DNA of 5,805 bases. Source: Bacteroidota bacterium. Lineage in GTDB: Bacteria; Bacteroidota; Bacteroidia; Flavobacteriales_D; Crocinitomicaceae. Location of the stretch: contig JAJRQP010000144.1 in NCBI GenBank assembly GCA_024280195.1, positions 1-5,805 of the forward strand, in the 5' to 3' direction. Under the pieces are notes generated by a model that saw only the letters and a program-made list of their open reading frames with translations, did not search any database and was not told the DNA's origin. Below, piece by piece: positions 1 through 5,805 of the stretch (position 1 is its first letter; each line of letters opens with the position of its first letter). The position numbers and the translations under genes were made by a program.

Positions 1-56
1 GTGGTTGAGGTCGATTGTTTTTCAAGGGTTTCCTGAATAGAATTTTTACCCAACAT
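1..56 (-). CDS. Start of an unidentified gene downstream of dxs (partial)
   Basis: On the minus strand an ATG at 56-54 opens a reading frame that stays open for 18 codons to the window edge, giving MLGKNSIQETLEKQSTST. It overlaps the last codons and stop of dxs by 11 bases in a different frame, an arrangement typical of translationally coupled operon genes, so it is probably co-transcribed with dxs. A purine-rich stretch (GAGAAGAAAG) lies about ten bases upstream of the ATG. The visible peptide is hydrophilic, with no signal peptide or membrane segment, and is too short to assign to a family. The ORF could also be fortuitous, since 18 open codons are weak evidence; the overlap and the ATG are the main support. 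Confidence 0.45.
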   Translation of the reverse strand, partial: MLGKNSIQETLEKQSTST

Positions 57-1995
57 TAGAACTTACTTTCTTCTCAGCTAAATTCAATATTGATTTTATT
101 GTTTTAACAATCGATTTAGTGTCAAATCCGCAATCTGCCCATAATTCTTCTTGCGTTCCGTGATGGATATACGCATCTGGAATTCCTAAGCGTGTGATTT
201 CTGCAGAATATTTATGATCTGCCATAAATTCAATAACTGCAGAACCAAATCCTCCCATCAAACATCCATCTTCAATGGTGATTATTTTAGAGAATTTAGA
301 AAATACTTCATGAAGCATAACCTCATCAATTGGCTTTACAAAACGCATATCATAATGAGCTATTGATGCTCCTGTTGATTTTAATTCTTCAATCGCTTTC
401 TGTGCAAAATTTCCTGGGTGACCAATTGATAAAATAGCAATATCATCTCCATTGGTTAATTTTCTTCCTGTCCCAACCTTCACTTTTTGCATGGCAGTTT
501 TCCATTCTGTCATCACGCCTTTACCTCTTGGATAACGAATAGAGAATGGGCCCATATCTTCATGTTGAGCAGTAAACATTAAATTTCGTAATTCTGCTTC
601 ATTCATTGGGGCACTTACCGTCATATTAGGAATGCTTCGCATGTAAGACATATCATAAGCACCATGATGAGTTGCTCCATCTGCACCAACCAATCCTCCT
701 CTATCTAAGCAAAAAACAACGTTCAAGTTTTGAATAGCGACATCGTGCAATACTTGGTCGTATGCTCGTTGCATAAATGACGAATAAATGTTACAAAAAG
801 GGATAGAACCTTGTGTTGCTAAACCTGCCGAAAATGTAACAGCATGCTGTTCTGCAATACCAACGTCGAATGTTCTTTCTGGCATTGCCTTCATCATAAT
901 GTTCATGGAACAACCTGAAGGCATTGCTGGAGTTACCCCAACTATCTTATCGTTTTTCTCTGCTAACTCAACTATTGTATGTCCGAAAACCTCTTGATAC
1001 TTAGGTGGTTGTGGGGATTTAGGAACAACTTTTACTATCTCGCCTGTGTCTTTATTAAAGACACCTGGAGCATGCCACTGAGTTGGGTTTCCTTCTTCAG
1101 AAAATTTATAACCTCCCCCTTTCTTGGTAATGCAATGCAAAATTTTAGGCCCAGGAATGTCTTTTAAGTCTTCCATTATTTTAGCCATACCAATAACATC
1201 ATGCCCATCGACAGGACCGAAATAGCGAAAATTTAACGACTCAAAAAAGTTGCTTTGCTTGAGAATAGAACCTTTTAATGCCGTTGATATTTTAGAAGCA
1301 ACAGATTGCGCATCTGGACCGAACTTAGAAATTTTACCTAACAAGTTCCAAACTTCATCTTTCACTTTATTGTAAGTATGCGAAGTTGTGATGTCCGTCA
1401 AATAATCTCTTAATGCACCAACGTTTGGATCAATCGACATGCAATTATCATTTAGGATAACCAGTAAATTGGCATCTTTCTCGTAACCTGCGTGATTCAT
1501 TCCTTCAAAGGCTAAACCTGCAGTCATTGCCCCATCACCAATTACAGCAATGTGTTGACGTTCTTTTTCTCCTTTTAAATTATTTGCAACCGCCATTCCA
1601 AGCGCTGCAGAAATCGATGTCGAAGAATGTCCAACACCAAAAGCATCGAATTCACTTTCACTTCTTTTTGGAAAACCAGAGATTCCACCTTTCGTTCTAT
1701 TGGTAGGAAAAGCCTCTTTTCTTCCTGTCAAAATTTTATGCCCATAAGCTTGATGTCCAACATCCCAAACCAATTGATCATAAGGTGTGTTGAAAACATA
1801 ATGCAATGCAACTGTCATTTCTACAACCCCCAAACTTGCTCCAAAATGACTGTTTCCGATTTCAGAAATTACATCAATAATATATTGACGTACTTCGTCA
1901 GAAACCTGTGGTAAGTCTTCTATTGAGAAATTCTTTCGAAGATCTTCGGGAACGTTAATCTGTTCTAAAAATGGTCCTGCTTTGTATTCTGACAT
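46..1995 (-). CDS. dxs: 1-deoxy-D-xylulose-5-phosphate synthase (DXS)
   Basis: Cytosolic thiamine-diphosphate enzyme that condenses pyruvate with glyceraldehyde 3-phosphate to make DXP, the first step of the MEP isoprenoid pathway and also a precursor for thiamine and pyridoxal in many bacteria. The 649-residue product is close to the usual family length (about 620-650) and complete. Visible motifs in order: SHFGASLG (49-56, with the conserved His50), GHQAYGHK (80-87), the ThDP/Mg signature GDGAMTAG (153-160) followed by NDN (182-184), YFGPVDGHD (258-266), the transketolase-type DVGIAEQHAVT (377-387, catalytic Glu382), DRGGLVGADGATHHGAYD (431-448) and the substrate-binding IRYPRGKG (486-493). 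The C-terminal transketolase domain is intact (IEDGCLMGGFGS, 574-585). GHQAYGH, where Proteobacteria usually have GHQAYPH, fits a Bacteroidota enzyme. The ATG at 1995 is supported by the promoter immediately upstream. The gene is probably co-transcribed with the gene overlapping its 3' end and is separated from the gene behind it by a hairpin. Confidence 0.98.
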   Translation of the reverse strand: MSEYKAGPFLEQINVPEDLRKNFSIEDLPQVSDEVRQYIIDVISEIGNSHFGASLGVVEMTVALHYVFNTPYDQLVWDVGHQAYGHKILTGRKEAFPTNRTKGGISGFPKRSESEFDAFGVGHSSTSISAALGMAVANNLKGEKERQHIAVIGDGAMTAGLAFEGMNHAGYEKDANLLVILNDNCMSIDPNVGALRDYLTDITTSHTYNKVKDEVWNLLGKISKFGPDAQSVASKISTALKGSILKQSNFFESLNFRYFGPVDGHDVIGMAKIMEDLKDIPGPKILHCITKKGGGYKFSEEGNPTQWHAPGVFNKDTGEIVKVVPKSPQPPKYQEVFGHTIVELAEKNDKIVGVTPAMPSGCSMNIMMKAMPERTFDVGIAEQHAVTFSAGLATQGSIPFCNIYSSFMQRAYDQVLHDVAIQNLNVVFCLDRGGLVGADGATHHGAYDMSYMRSIPNMTVSAPMNEAELRNLMFTAQHEDMGPFSIRYPRGKGVMTEWKTAMQKVKVGTGRKLTNGDDIAILSIGHPGNFAQKAIEELKSTGASIAHYDMRFVKPIDEVMLHEVFSKFSKIITIEDGCLMGGFGSAVIEFMADHKYSAEITRLGIPDAYIHHGTQEELWADCGFDTKSIVKTIKSILNLAEKKVSSNVG

Positions 1996-2008
1996 AGTAT
2001 TGTGTAAG

Positions 2009-2039
2009 CAAAATTAGTTGTTTCACAGAAGCTTAACAA
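2009..2039 (-). promoter_or_regulatory. Probable dxs promoter, Bacteroidota type
   Basis: Reading the minus strand, TAATTTTG at 2016-2009 matches the Bacteroidota -7 consensus TAnnTTTG exactly. A TTG at 2039-2037 lies 20 bases upstream, in the expected place for the -33 element. The -7 element ends 13 bases before the dxs ATG, so the predicted leader is very short (under about 10 bases), which leaves no room for a riboswitch. The call rests on consensus and position only; no start site has been measured. Confidence 0.65.
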
Positions 2040-2043
2040 GCTT
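2029..2043. repeat. AAGCTT inverted repeat across the dxs -33 element
   Basis: Two AAGCTT hexamers (2029-2034 and 2038-2043) separated by three bases form a 15-base dyad that covers the TTG of the probable dxs promoter. Each hexamer is itself a palindrome, so the symmetry could be chance. The position would suit a repressor or activator site, but no regulator can be named. Confidence 0.25.
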
Positions 2044-2088
2044 GGAAGGGCTTTATTTTAATTTTTAGAGATTTTAACGTTTATTATT

Positions 2089-2123
2089 TAGTGACGGGGT
2101 GACTTAAAGTCACCCCGTCACTA
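2089..2123 (-). terminator. Strong hairpin after the DUF1853-like gene; candidate terminator or 3' stabiliser
   Basis: A perfect 16-bp stem (2089-2104 with 2108-2123) closes a three-base loop, five bases beyond the stop codon of the gene at 2129-2938. The core of each arm is GC-rich. Its position between that gene and the dxs promoter fits a transcription terminator or an mRNA 3'-end protecting structure. Neither strand has the T-run expected of a classical intrinsic terminator: the minus strand continues TAAATAATAAACG. The function is therefore an inference. A dispersed palindromic intergenic repeat or a protein-binding site is also possible, because each arm holds two copies of GTGAC. Confidence 0.5.
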
Positions 2124-2128
2124 GTAAG

Positions 2129-2938
2129 CTACCACCAAACAACAAACAACTTCGTAAGCAAATTGTTCTCGTCTTTCATCCAGCATAAAGGGGATCGTTG
2201 CTCATTTAATAACAACAAAATATCTCTCTTAAAATCTAAAAAGTCTACGTATTTCTTATCATGAGTCGGATTTGCCAACCAATTGGTCTTTGACGGAATG
2301 TAAAACTGACAATTCTGAAATTGATCGAGTTGATTCACGAAAATATAGAACCCCTCTATACAATCCTTATTCAGAATTTTAAAAACAGGTTGAGTCCCAT
2401 AAGGAATAAATAATTGCGCTTGAAAATGCACATATTGCCGCATTTCCTTCACATCAAATCCTTTTTTTTGAAGAATCTTTGATGTTTCTTCTAACCGTAA
2501 CCTGGGAAGCTGTCTATTTTTCAGTTTTTCTATCTTCAGGTTAAGACTATCTTTTCTGTTTGGACCTACCCATTGTTCAATCTCCGAATTAGATACAGAA
2601 ACATCCAACAAATAGAACTTAAAGACTGCTTCTAAATGTACCTGTTGTTCTTTGAGCTTAAAAATAAAGTCTAATTCTCCCAAGGTAATTTTCTCCTGTT
2701 GAATTTGAATGTTTTCAGAAATTGAATTGAAGCGAGAGTCATTGTTTAGCAAGTGTGAAAGAAATAACTCTACACGTTTTCCTAGTCGTAATTTATCAGA
2801 AACCTCTTTGTTAAAAATAAGTGATTGATTCGTGATGATGGAAAACTGCCCCAGTCCATCCACATCTCCATTCTTCCAGAGAAGTGGCGTTGATAAAAAA
2901 CCATCGTATTGTGCTTGTATTTCTTTGCGAGCTGACAT
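2129..2938 (-). CDS. DUF1853-like protein of unknown function
   Basis: I place the start at the ATG at 2938, giving 269 residues. A GTG at 2974 would add 12 residues, but a good promoter -7 element (2951-2944) lies inside that extension, so the longer form is unlikely. The protein resembles the uncharacterised DUF1853 family by three signatures in order: LGELDFIF (86-93), HLEAVFKFYL (101-110) and WVGPNRKDSLNLKIEKL (123-139). The GELD segment followed by a strand with Glu103 and Lys107 recalls the GExD...ExK layout of PD-(D/E)XK nuclease-fold proteins, but the Glu-Lys spacing (ExxxK) is not canonical, so nuclease activity is only speculation. There is no signal peptide or membrane segment, suggesting a soluble cytoplasmic protein. 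The product ends in VVWW. An A8 run in the coding strand (2469-2462) encodes QKK without breaking the frame. It is divergent from the YchJ-like gene; a functional link is not shown. Confidence 0.72.
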   Translation of the reverse strand: MSARKEIQAQYDGFLSTPLLWKNGDVDGLGQFSIITNQSLIFNKEVSDKLRLGKRVELFLSHLLNNDSRFNSISENIQIQQEKITLGELDFIFKLKEQQVHLEAVFKFYLLDVSVSNSEIEQWVGPNRKDSLNLKIEKLKNRQLPRLRLEETSKILQKKGFDVKEMRQYVHFQAQLFIPYGTQPVFKILNKDCIEGFYIFVNQLDQFQNCQFYIPSKTNWLANPTHDKKYVDFLDFKRDILLLLNEQRSPLCWMKDENNLLTKLFVVWW

Positions 2939-2943
2939 CAATT

Positions 2944-2976
2944 CAAATTTAGCTATTCTTTTTATCTTGCACACAA
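2944..2976 (-). promoter_or_regulatory. Probable promoter of the DUF1853-like gene; decides its start codon
   Basis: On the minus strand TAAATTTG at 2951-2944 matches TAnnTTTG exactly. A TTG at 2976-2974 lies 22 bases upstream, near the long end of the usual spacing. The -7 element ends only five bases before the ATG at 2938, so transcription should begin at or next to the start codon. This favours the ATG over the GTG at 2974 and predicts a leaderless or nearly leaderless mRNA. Confidence 0.55.
2963..2970 (+). promoter_or_regulatory. Weak candidate -7 element for the YchJ-like gene
   Basis: TATCTTGC is an imperfect match to TAnnTTTG, one T short, and lies 16 bases before the ATG at 2987. 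No TTG is found at the proper distance upstream on the plus strand. It is the best candidate in the 48-base divergent spacer, but support is poor. Confidence 0.25.
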
Positions 2977-2986
2977 GAAAACTGAA

Positions 2987-3394
2987 ATGGAGATAGATAA
3001 ACGAACAGAATTTTGCCCTTGTGGAAGATTAGAGGTGTACACCCTGTGCTGTGCTCAAAAACATCAGCGTTTATCAAATGCAATCACAGCTGAAGATTTG
3101 ATGAGGTCAAGATATACAGCCTTCACATTAGGAATGGGAGATTTTCTTCTAAAAAGTCATCATTCTACCACTCGCCCAACAAAAAATATTGCTGAAATAA
3201 TCAAATGGGCAAAATCAGTAGAATGGCTTTTCTTAGAGGTTCTAAATGTAAAAGATGGAGGACGAAATGACCTTGTTGGATATATAGAGTTTAAGGCTCA
3301 TTTTACAGAGAACAAGAAAAAATCATTCATCCATGAAAAGTCTAAATTCATTCGGGAAAATGGTGATTGGGTTTATTTAGGATTTTCAGAATGA
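2987..3394 (+). CDS. ychJ: YchJ-like SEC-C motif protein, short form
   Basis: Small soluble protein of 135 residues resembling the YchJ (UPF0225) family, whose function is not established. The N-terminus carries a SEC-C type zinc-binding motif, CPCG then CC (Cys10, Cys12, Cys21, Cys22), the motif also found at the SecA C-terminus. It is followed by the family hallmark LMRSRYTAF (38-46) and a domain of NTF2-like type ending in FIHEKSKFIRENGDWVYLGF. E. coli YchJ has a second SEC-C motif at its C-terminus (CPCGSGKKFKKCC); this protein stops before that point, so it has only the N-terminal zinc site. The frame is intact and the stop TGA lies 57 bases before ileS, so this is a natural short form and not visibly a truncation by mutation. 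The ATG at 2987 places the Cys motif at the usual distance from the N-terminus. The gene is divergent from the DUF1853-like gene and could also lie in one transcript with ileS. Confidence 0.85.
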   Translation: MEIDKRTEFCPCGRLEVYTLCCAQKHQRLSNAITAEDLMRSRYTAFTLGMGDFLLKSHHSTTRPTKNIAEIIKWAKSVEWLFLEVLNVKDGGRNDLVGYIEFKAHFTENKKKSFIHEKSKFIRENGDWVYLGFSE

Positions 3395-3422
3395 AAAATT
3401 CAGCAATTTGATTCAATTTCCC

Positions 3423-3430
3423 TACCTTCG
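3423..3430 (+). promoter_or_regulatory. Candidate -7 element for ileS
   Basis: TACCTTCG differs from TAnnTTTG at one position and lies 21 bases before the ileS ATG. The only nearby upstream TTG is 12 bases away, closer than the usual spacing, so the -33 part is unconvincing. There is no room in the 57-base gap, and no visible structure, for a T-box leader. Read-through from the YchJ-like gene is an alternative source of ileS mRNA. Confidence 0.35.
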
Positions 3431-3451
3431 CGTATTCAAATTACAACAACA

Positions 3452-5805
3452 ATGAGTCAAAAATATCCAACGTACAAAGGTTTAAACTTGCCAGAAGTGA
3501 CCAGTCGTGTTATGAAGCAATGGGAAAATGATAACATTTTCCAAAAATCTGTTGACACACGAGAAGGTAAAGAACCTTTTGTATTTTTCGAAGGGCCTCC
3601 ATCTGCAAACGGGCTTCCAGGAATTCATCATGTAATGGGGCGTGCGATTAAAGATATTTTTTGCCGATACAAGACCTTAAAAGGTTTCCAAGTTAAGCGT
3701 AAAGCTGGTTGGGATACTCATGGTTTGCCTGTTGAATTAGGTGTTGAAAAAGAATTAGGTATCACCAAAGAAGATATCGGTAAAAAGATATCCGTTGACG
3801 AATACAACAAAGCTTGTCGTGAGGCAGTGATGCGCTACACAGATGTTTGGAAAGATTTGACCAATAAAATGGGTTATTGGGTTGATATGGATGATCCATA
3901 CGTGACCTATGATCCAAAATACATGGAGTCTGTTTGGTGGTTGCTTGGTCAGTTGTATGAGAAAAACCTCATTTACAAAGGATATACTATTCAACCATAT
4001 TCTCCAAAAGCAGGGACAGGATTATCTTCGCATGAAATCAATCAACCGGGTTGTTACCGAGATGTGACTGATACGACAGTTGTGGCTCAGTTTAAAGTAT
4101 TGAACAATGAGCAAATAGCACCTATTTTTGGGTTGTCGAGCGAAGTCGAGACACACTTCCTTGCATGGACAACAACCCCTTGGACCTTGCCTTCTAACAC
4201 AGCATTGTGCGTTGGTCCTAAAATAGAATACGTTCTTGTAAAATCATTCAACCAATATACTTTTGAACCTATTCAGGTGATTCTTGCTAAAAATTTGGTT
4301 AATTATCAATTCTCAAAAGGATTCAAGCAAATCGAAGATGAGGCAGAATTAACAGCTTACAACAAAGAAGATAAAGGTATTCCATTCTTCATTGCTGGAG
4401 AATGTGTTGGTAAAGAGTTGGCTGGTATCCAGTACGAACAATTATTGCCTTTTGCACAACCTTTTGAGAACGCGGATAAAGCTTTTCAAGTGATTGTTGG
4501 TAATTTTGTGACAACAGAAGACGGTACAGGTATCGTTCATATCGCTCCAACTTTTGGAGCAGATGATGCCAAGGTTGCCGTTGAAGCAGGTGTTCCTGGA
4601 ATGCTTGTCTTGGACGAAAAAGGTGAACCAAAACCTTTGGTAAACCTACAAGGAAAATTCTCAGATGCTATGGGAGAATTTGCTGGGAAGTACGTTAAAA
4701 ACGAATATTACGATGAAGGAAAAGCTCCAAGTAAGTCTGCAGATGTTGAACTGGCCATCAAATTAAAGATAGAAAACAAAGCATTCAAGGTAGAGAAATA
4801 TGTCCACAGTTATCCGCATTGCTGGAGAACAGACAAGCCTATATTATATTACCCTCTTGATTCTTGGTTTATCAAGGCAACAGATGGGAAAAAGAGAATG
4901 TCCGAATTAAATGAAACAATCAATTGGAAGCCTGCATCGACAGGTACAGGTCGTTTCGGGAAATGGCTGGAGAACTTAAACGACTGGAACCTTTCGCGTT
5001 CTCGTTACTGGGGAATTCCTATTCCTATTTGGTCAACTGAAGATGGTGATGAAAAAATCTGTATTTCTTCTGTTGCTCAATTGAAAGAAGAATGTGAAAA
5101 AGCAGTTTCCGCTGGTGTAATGACAGAAAACCCACTAAATTCTTTCGATATAAACGACATGTCGAAAGAAAATTATGCGAAAATTGACTTGCATAAAAAC
5201 TACATGGATGCTATTACATTGGTTTCTAATTCTGGTAAAGCAATGAAGCGTGAAGCAGACCTAATTGATGTTTGGTTTGACTCTGGTTCTATGCCTTATG
5301 CACAATGGCATTACCCTTTTGAGAATAAAGAATTAATCGAACAAAATAAATCATATCCTGCAGATTTTATTGCTGAAGGTGTGGATCAAACAAGAGGTTG
5401 GTTCTATACCATGCATGCCATTTCAACAATGGTTTTTGATTCTGTAGCATATAAGGCTGTGATTTCTAACGGATTAGTGCTAGATAAGAATGGAGTCAAA
5501 ATGTCGAAACGTTTAGGAAACACTGTAGATCCTTTCGAAACCTTAGATAAGTATGGGGCAGATGCTACTCGTTGGTATATGATTACCAATGCGCAACCTT
5601 GGGATAATTTAAAATTTGATGTAGAAGGAATTAAAGAGGTGCAACGTAAATTCTTCGGAACACTTTACAACACTTATTCTTTCTTCGCATTGTATGCAAA
5701 TATTGACGGTTTTGATTATTCTGAACCAGATTTAGCATTGGAAAAAAGACCAGAAATTGATCGTTGGGTACTCTCTAAATTGAACTCATTGATTCAGAAT
5801 GTTGA
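3452..5805 (+). CDS. ileS: Isoleucyl-tRNA synthetase, type 2 with GIHH signature (3' end cut off)
   Basis: Class I aminoacyl-tRNA synthetase that activates isoleucine with ATP, charges tRNA-Ile and edits mischarged valine, in the cytosol. The frame is open from the ATG at 3452 to the window edge (784 codons of an expected 1050-1150), so the anticodon-binding and C-terminal regions are missing here. The N-terminal catalytic part reads GPPSANGLPGIHH (48-60); the HIGH position is GIHH (57-60) instead of HxGH. Next come RKAGWDTHGLPVE, the CP1 editing domain with WTTTPWTLPSN (239-249) and GTGIVHIAP (358-366) followed by Asp371/Asp372, then NLSRSRYWGIPIP (514-526), DVWFDSGSMP (606-615), EGVDQTRGW and the second ATP motif KMSKR (683-687). 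Both editing and synthetic cores therefore look intact. The sequence is of the type 2 kind (eukaryote-like), normal for Bacteroidota. No Shine-Dalgarno sequence is seen before the ATG, also normal for the phylum. Confidence 0.97.
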   Translation, partial: MSQKYPTYKGLNLPEVTSRVMKQWENDNIFQKSVDTREGKEPFVFFEGPPSANGLPGIHHVMGRAIKDIFCRYKTLKGFQVKRKAGWDTHGLPVELGVEKELGITKEDIGKKISVDEYNKACREAVMRYTDVWKDLTNKMGYWVDMDDPYVTYDPKYMESVWWLLGQLYEKNLIYKGYTIQPYSPKAGTGLSSHEINQPGCYRDVTDTTVVAQFKVLNNEQIAPIFGLSSEVETHFLAWTTTPWTLPSNTALCVGPKIEYVLVKSFNQYTFEPIQVILAKNLVNYQFSKGFKQIEDEAELTAYNKEDKGIPFFIAGECVGKELAGIQYEQLLPFAQPFENADKAFQVIVGNFVTTEDGTGIVHIAPTFGADDAKVAVEAGVPGMLVLDEKGEPKPLVNLQGKFSDAMGEFAGKYVKNEYYDEGKAPSKSADVELAIKLKIENKAFKVEKYVHSYPHCWRTDKPILYYPLDSWFIKATDGKKRMSELNETINWKPASTGTGRFGKWLENLNDWNLSRSRYWGIPIPIWSTEDGDEKICISSVAQLKEECEKAVSAGVMTENPLNSFDINDMSKENYAKIDLHKNYMDAITLVSNSGKAMKREADLIDVWFDSGSMPYAQWHYPFENKELIEQNKSYPADFIAEGVDQTRGWFYTMHAISTMVFDSVAYKAVISNGLVLDKNGVKMSKRLGNTVDPFETLDKYGADATRWYMITNAQPWDNLKFDVEGIKEVQRKFFGTLYNTYSFFALYANIDGFDYSEPDLALEKRPEIDRWVLSKLNSLIQNV

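Noticed and set aside
788..1914. Plus-strand reading frames inside dxs (788-997, 979-1167, 1627-1914)
   Set aside because: They lie antisense to a strongly supported complete dxs, show no recognisable protein features and are best explained as shadows of its coding bias.
1996..2088. Thiamine-pyrophosphate riboswitch ahead of dxs
   Set aside because: The predicted leader is shorter than about 10 bases and no conserved THI-box segments are visible.
2462..2469. A8 run in the DUF1853-like coding strand as a programmed frameshift or phase-variation site
   Set aside because: The frame is intact on both sides, the family signatures all lie in one frame, and one eight-base run is common in AT-rich genomes.
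2939..2974. GTG start for the DUF1853-like gene, giving 281 residues
   Set aside because: The exact -7 promoter element falls inside this extension, and an ATG follows directly at 2938.
3395..3451. T-box or other structured leader before ileS
   Set aside because: The gap is only 57 bases, has no T-box core sequence or clear stem-loop, and T-box control is not typical of Bacteroidota.
3755..5589. Minus-strand reading frames inside ileS (3755-3994, 4389-4631, 5404-5589)
   Set aside because: All are antisense to ileS, whose frame is continuous and rich in motifs; their translations look like reverse-strand noise.

Overview
This AT-rich window looks like chromosomal DNA from a member of the Bacteroidota, probably the Flavobacteriales. 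The reasons are the protein sequence signatures (a Bacteroidota-style DXS and IleRS), near-absence of Shine-Dalgarno sequences, and promoter elements of the Bacteroidota type (TAnnTTTG at -7 with an upstream TTG). The exact genus cannot be told from the sequence alone. No mobile element, CRISPR array, tRNA or rRNA is visible. The window is compact, with no gene-free stretch over about 135 bases.

Layout from left to right. Positions 1-56 (minus strand) hold the first 18 codons of an unrecognised gene that overlaps the end of dxs by 11 bases. Positions 46-1995 (minus) are a complete dxs gene, encoding 1-deoxy-D-xylulose-5-phosphate synthase, the entry enzyme of the MEP isoprenoid pathway. Its probable promoter lies just upstream. 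Positions 2089-2123 form a strong hairpin with an unusual nested repeat. Positions 2129-2938 (minus) are a gene resembling the uncharacterised DUF1853 family. A 48-base divergent spacer follows, then a short YchJ-like SEC-C protein gene at 2987-3394 (plus). From 3452 to the right edge runs ileS, encoding isoleucyl-tRNA synthetase and cut off by the window end.

These genes do not form one pathway. dxs and ileS are housekeeping genes; the two between them are small conserved genes of unknown role, transcribed divergently from a shared spacer. The most notable point is that the IleRS HIGH signature reads GIHH, the swapped form linked to very high mupirocin resistance in type 2 IleRS enzymes. Other points are the GTGAC-GGG-GTGAC hairpin and a probable leaderless start for the DUF1853-like gene, where the promoter falls inside the longer GTG-initiated reading frame. 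I see no clear sign of a wholly new multi-gene system here.
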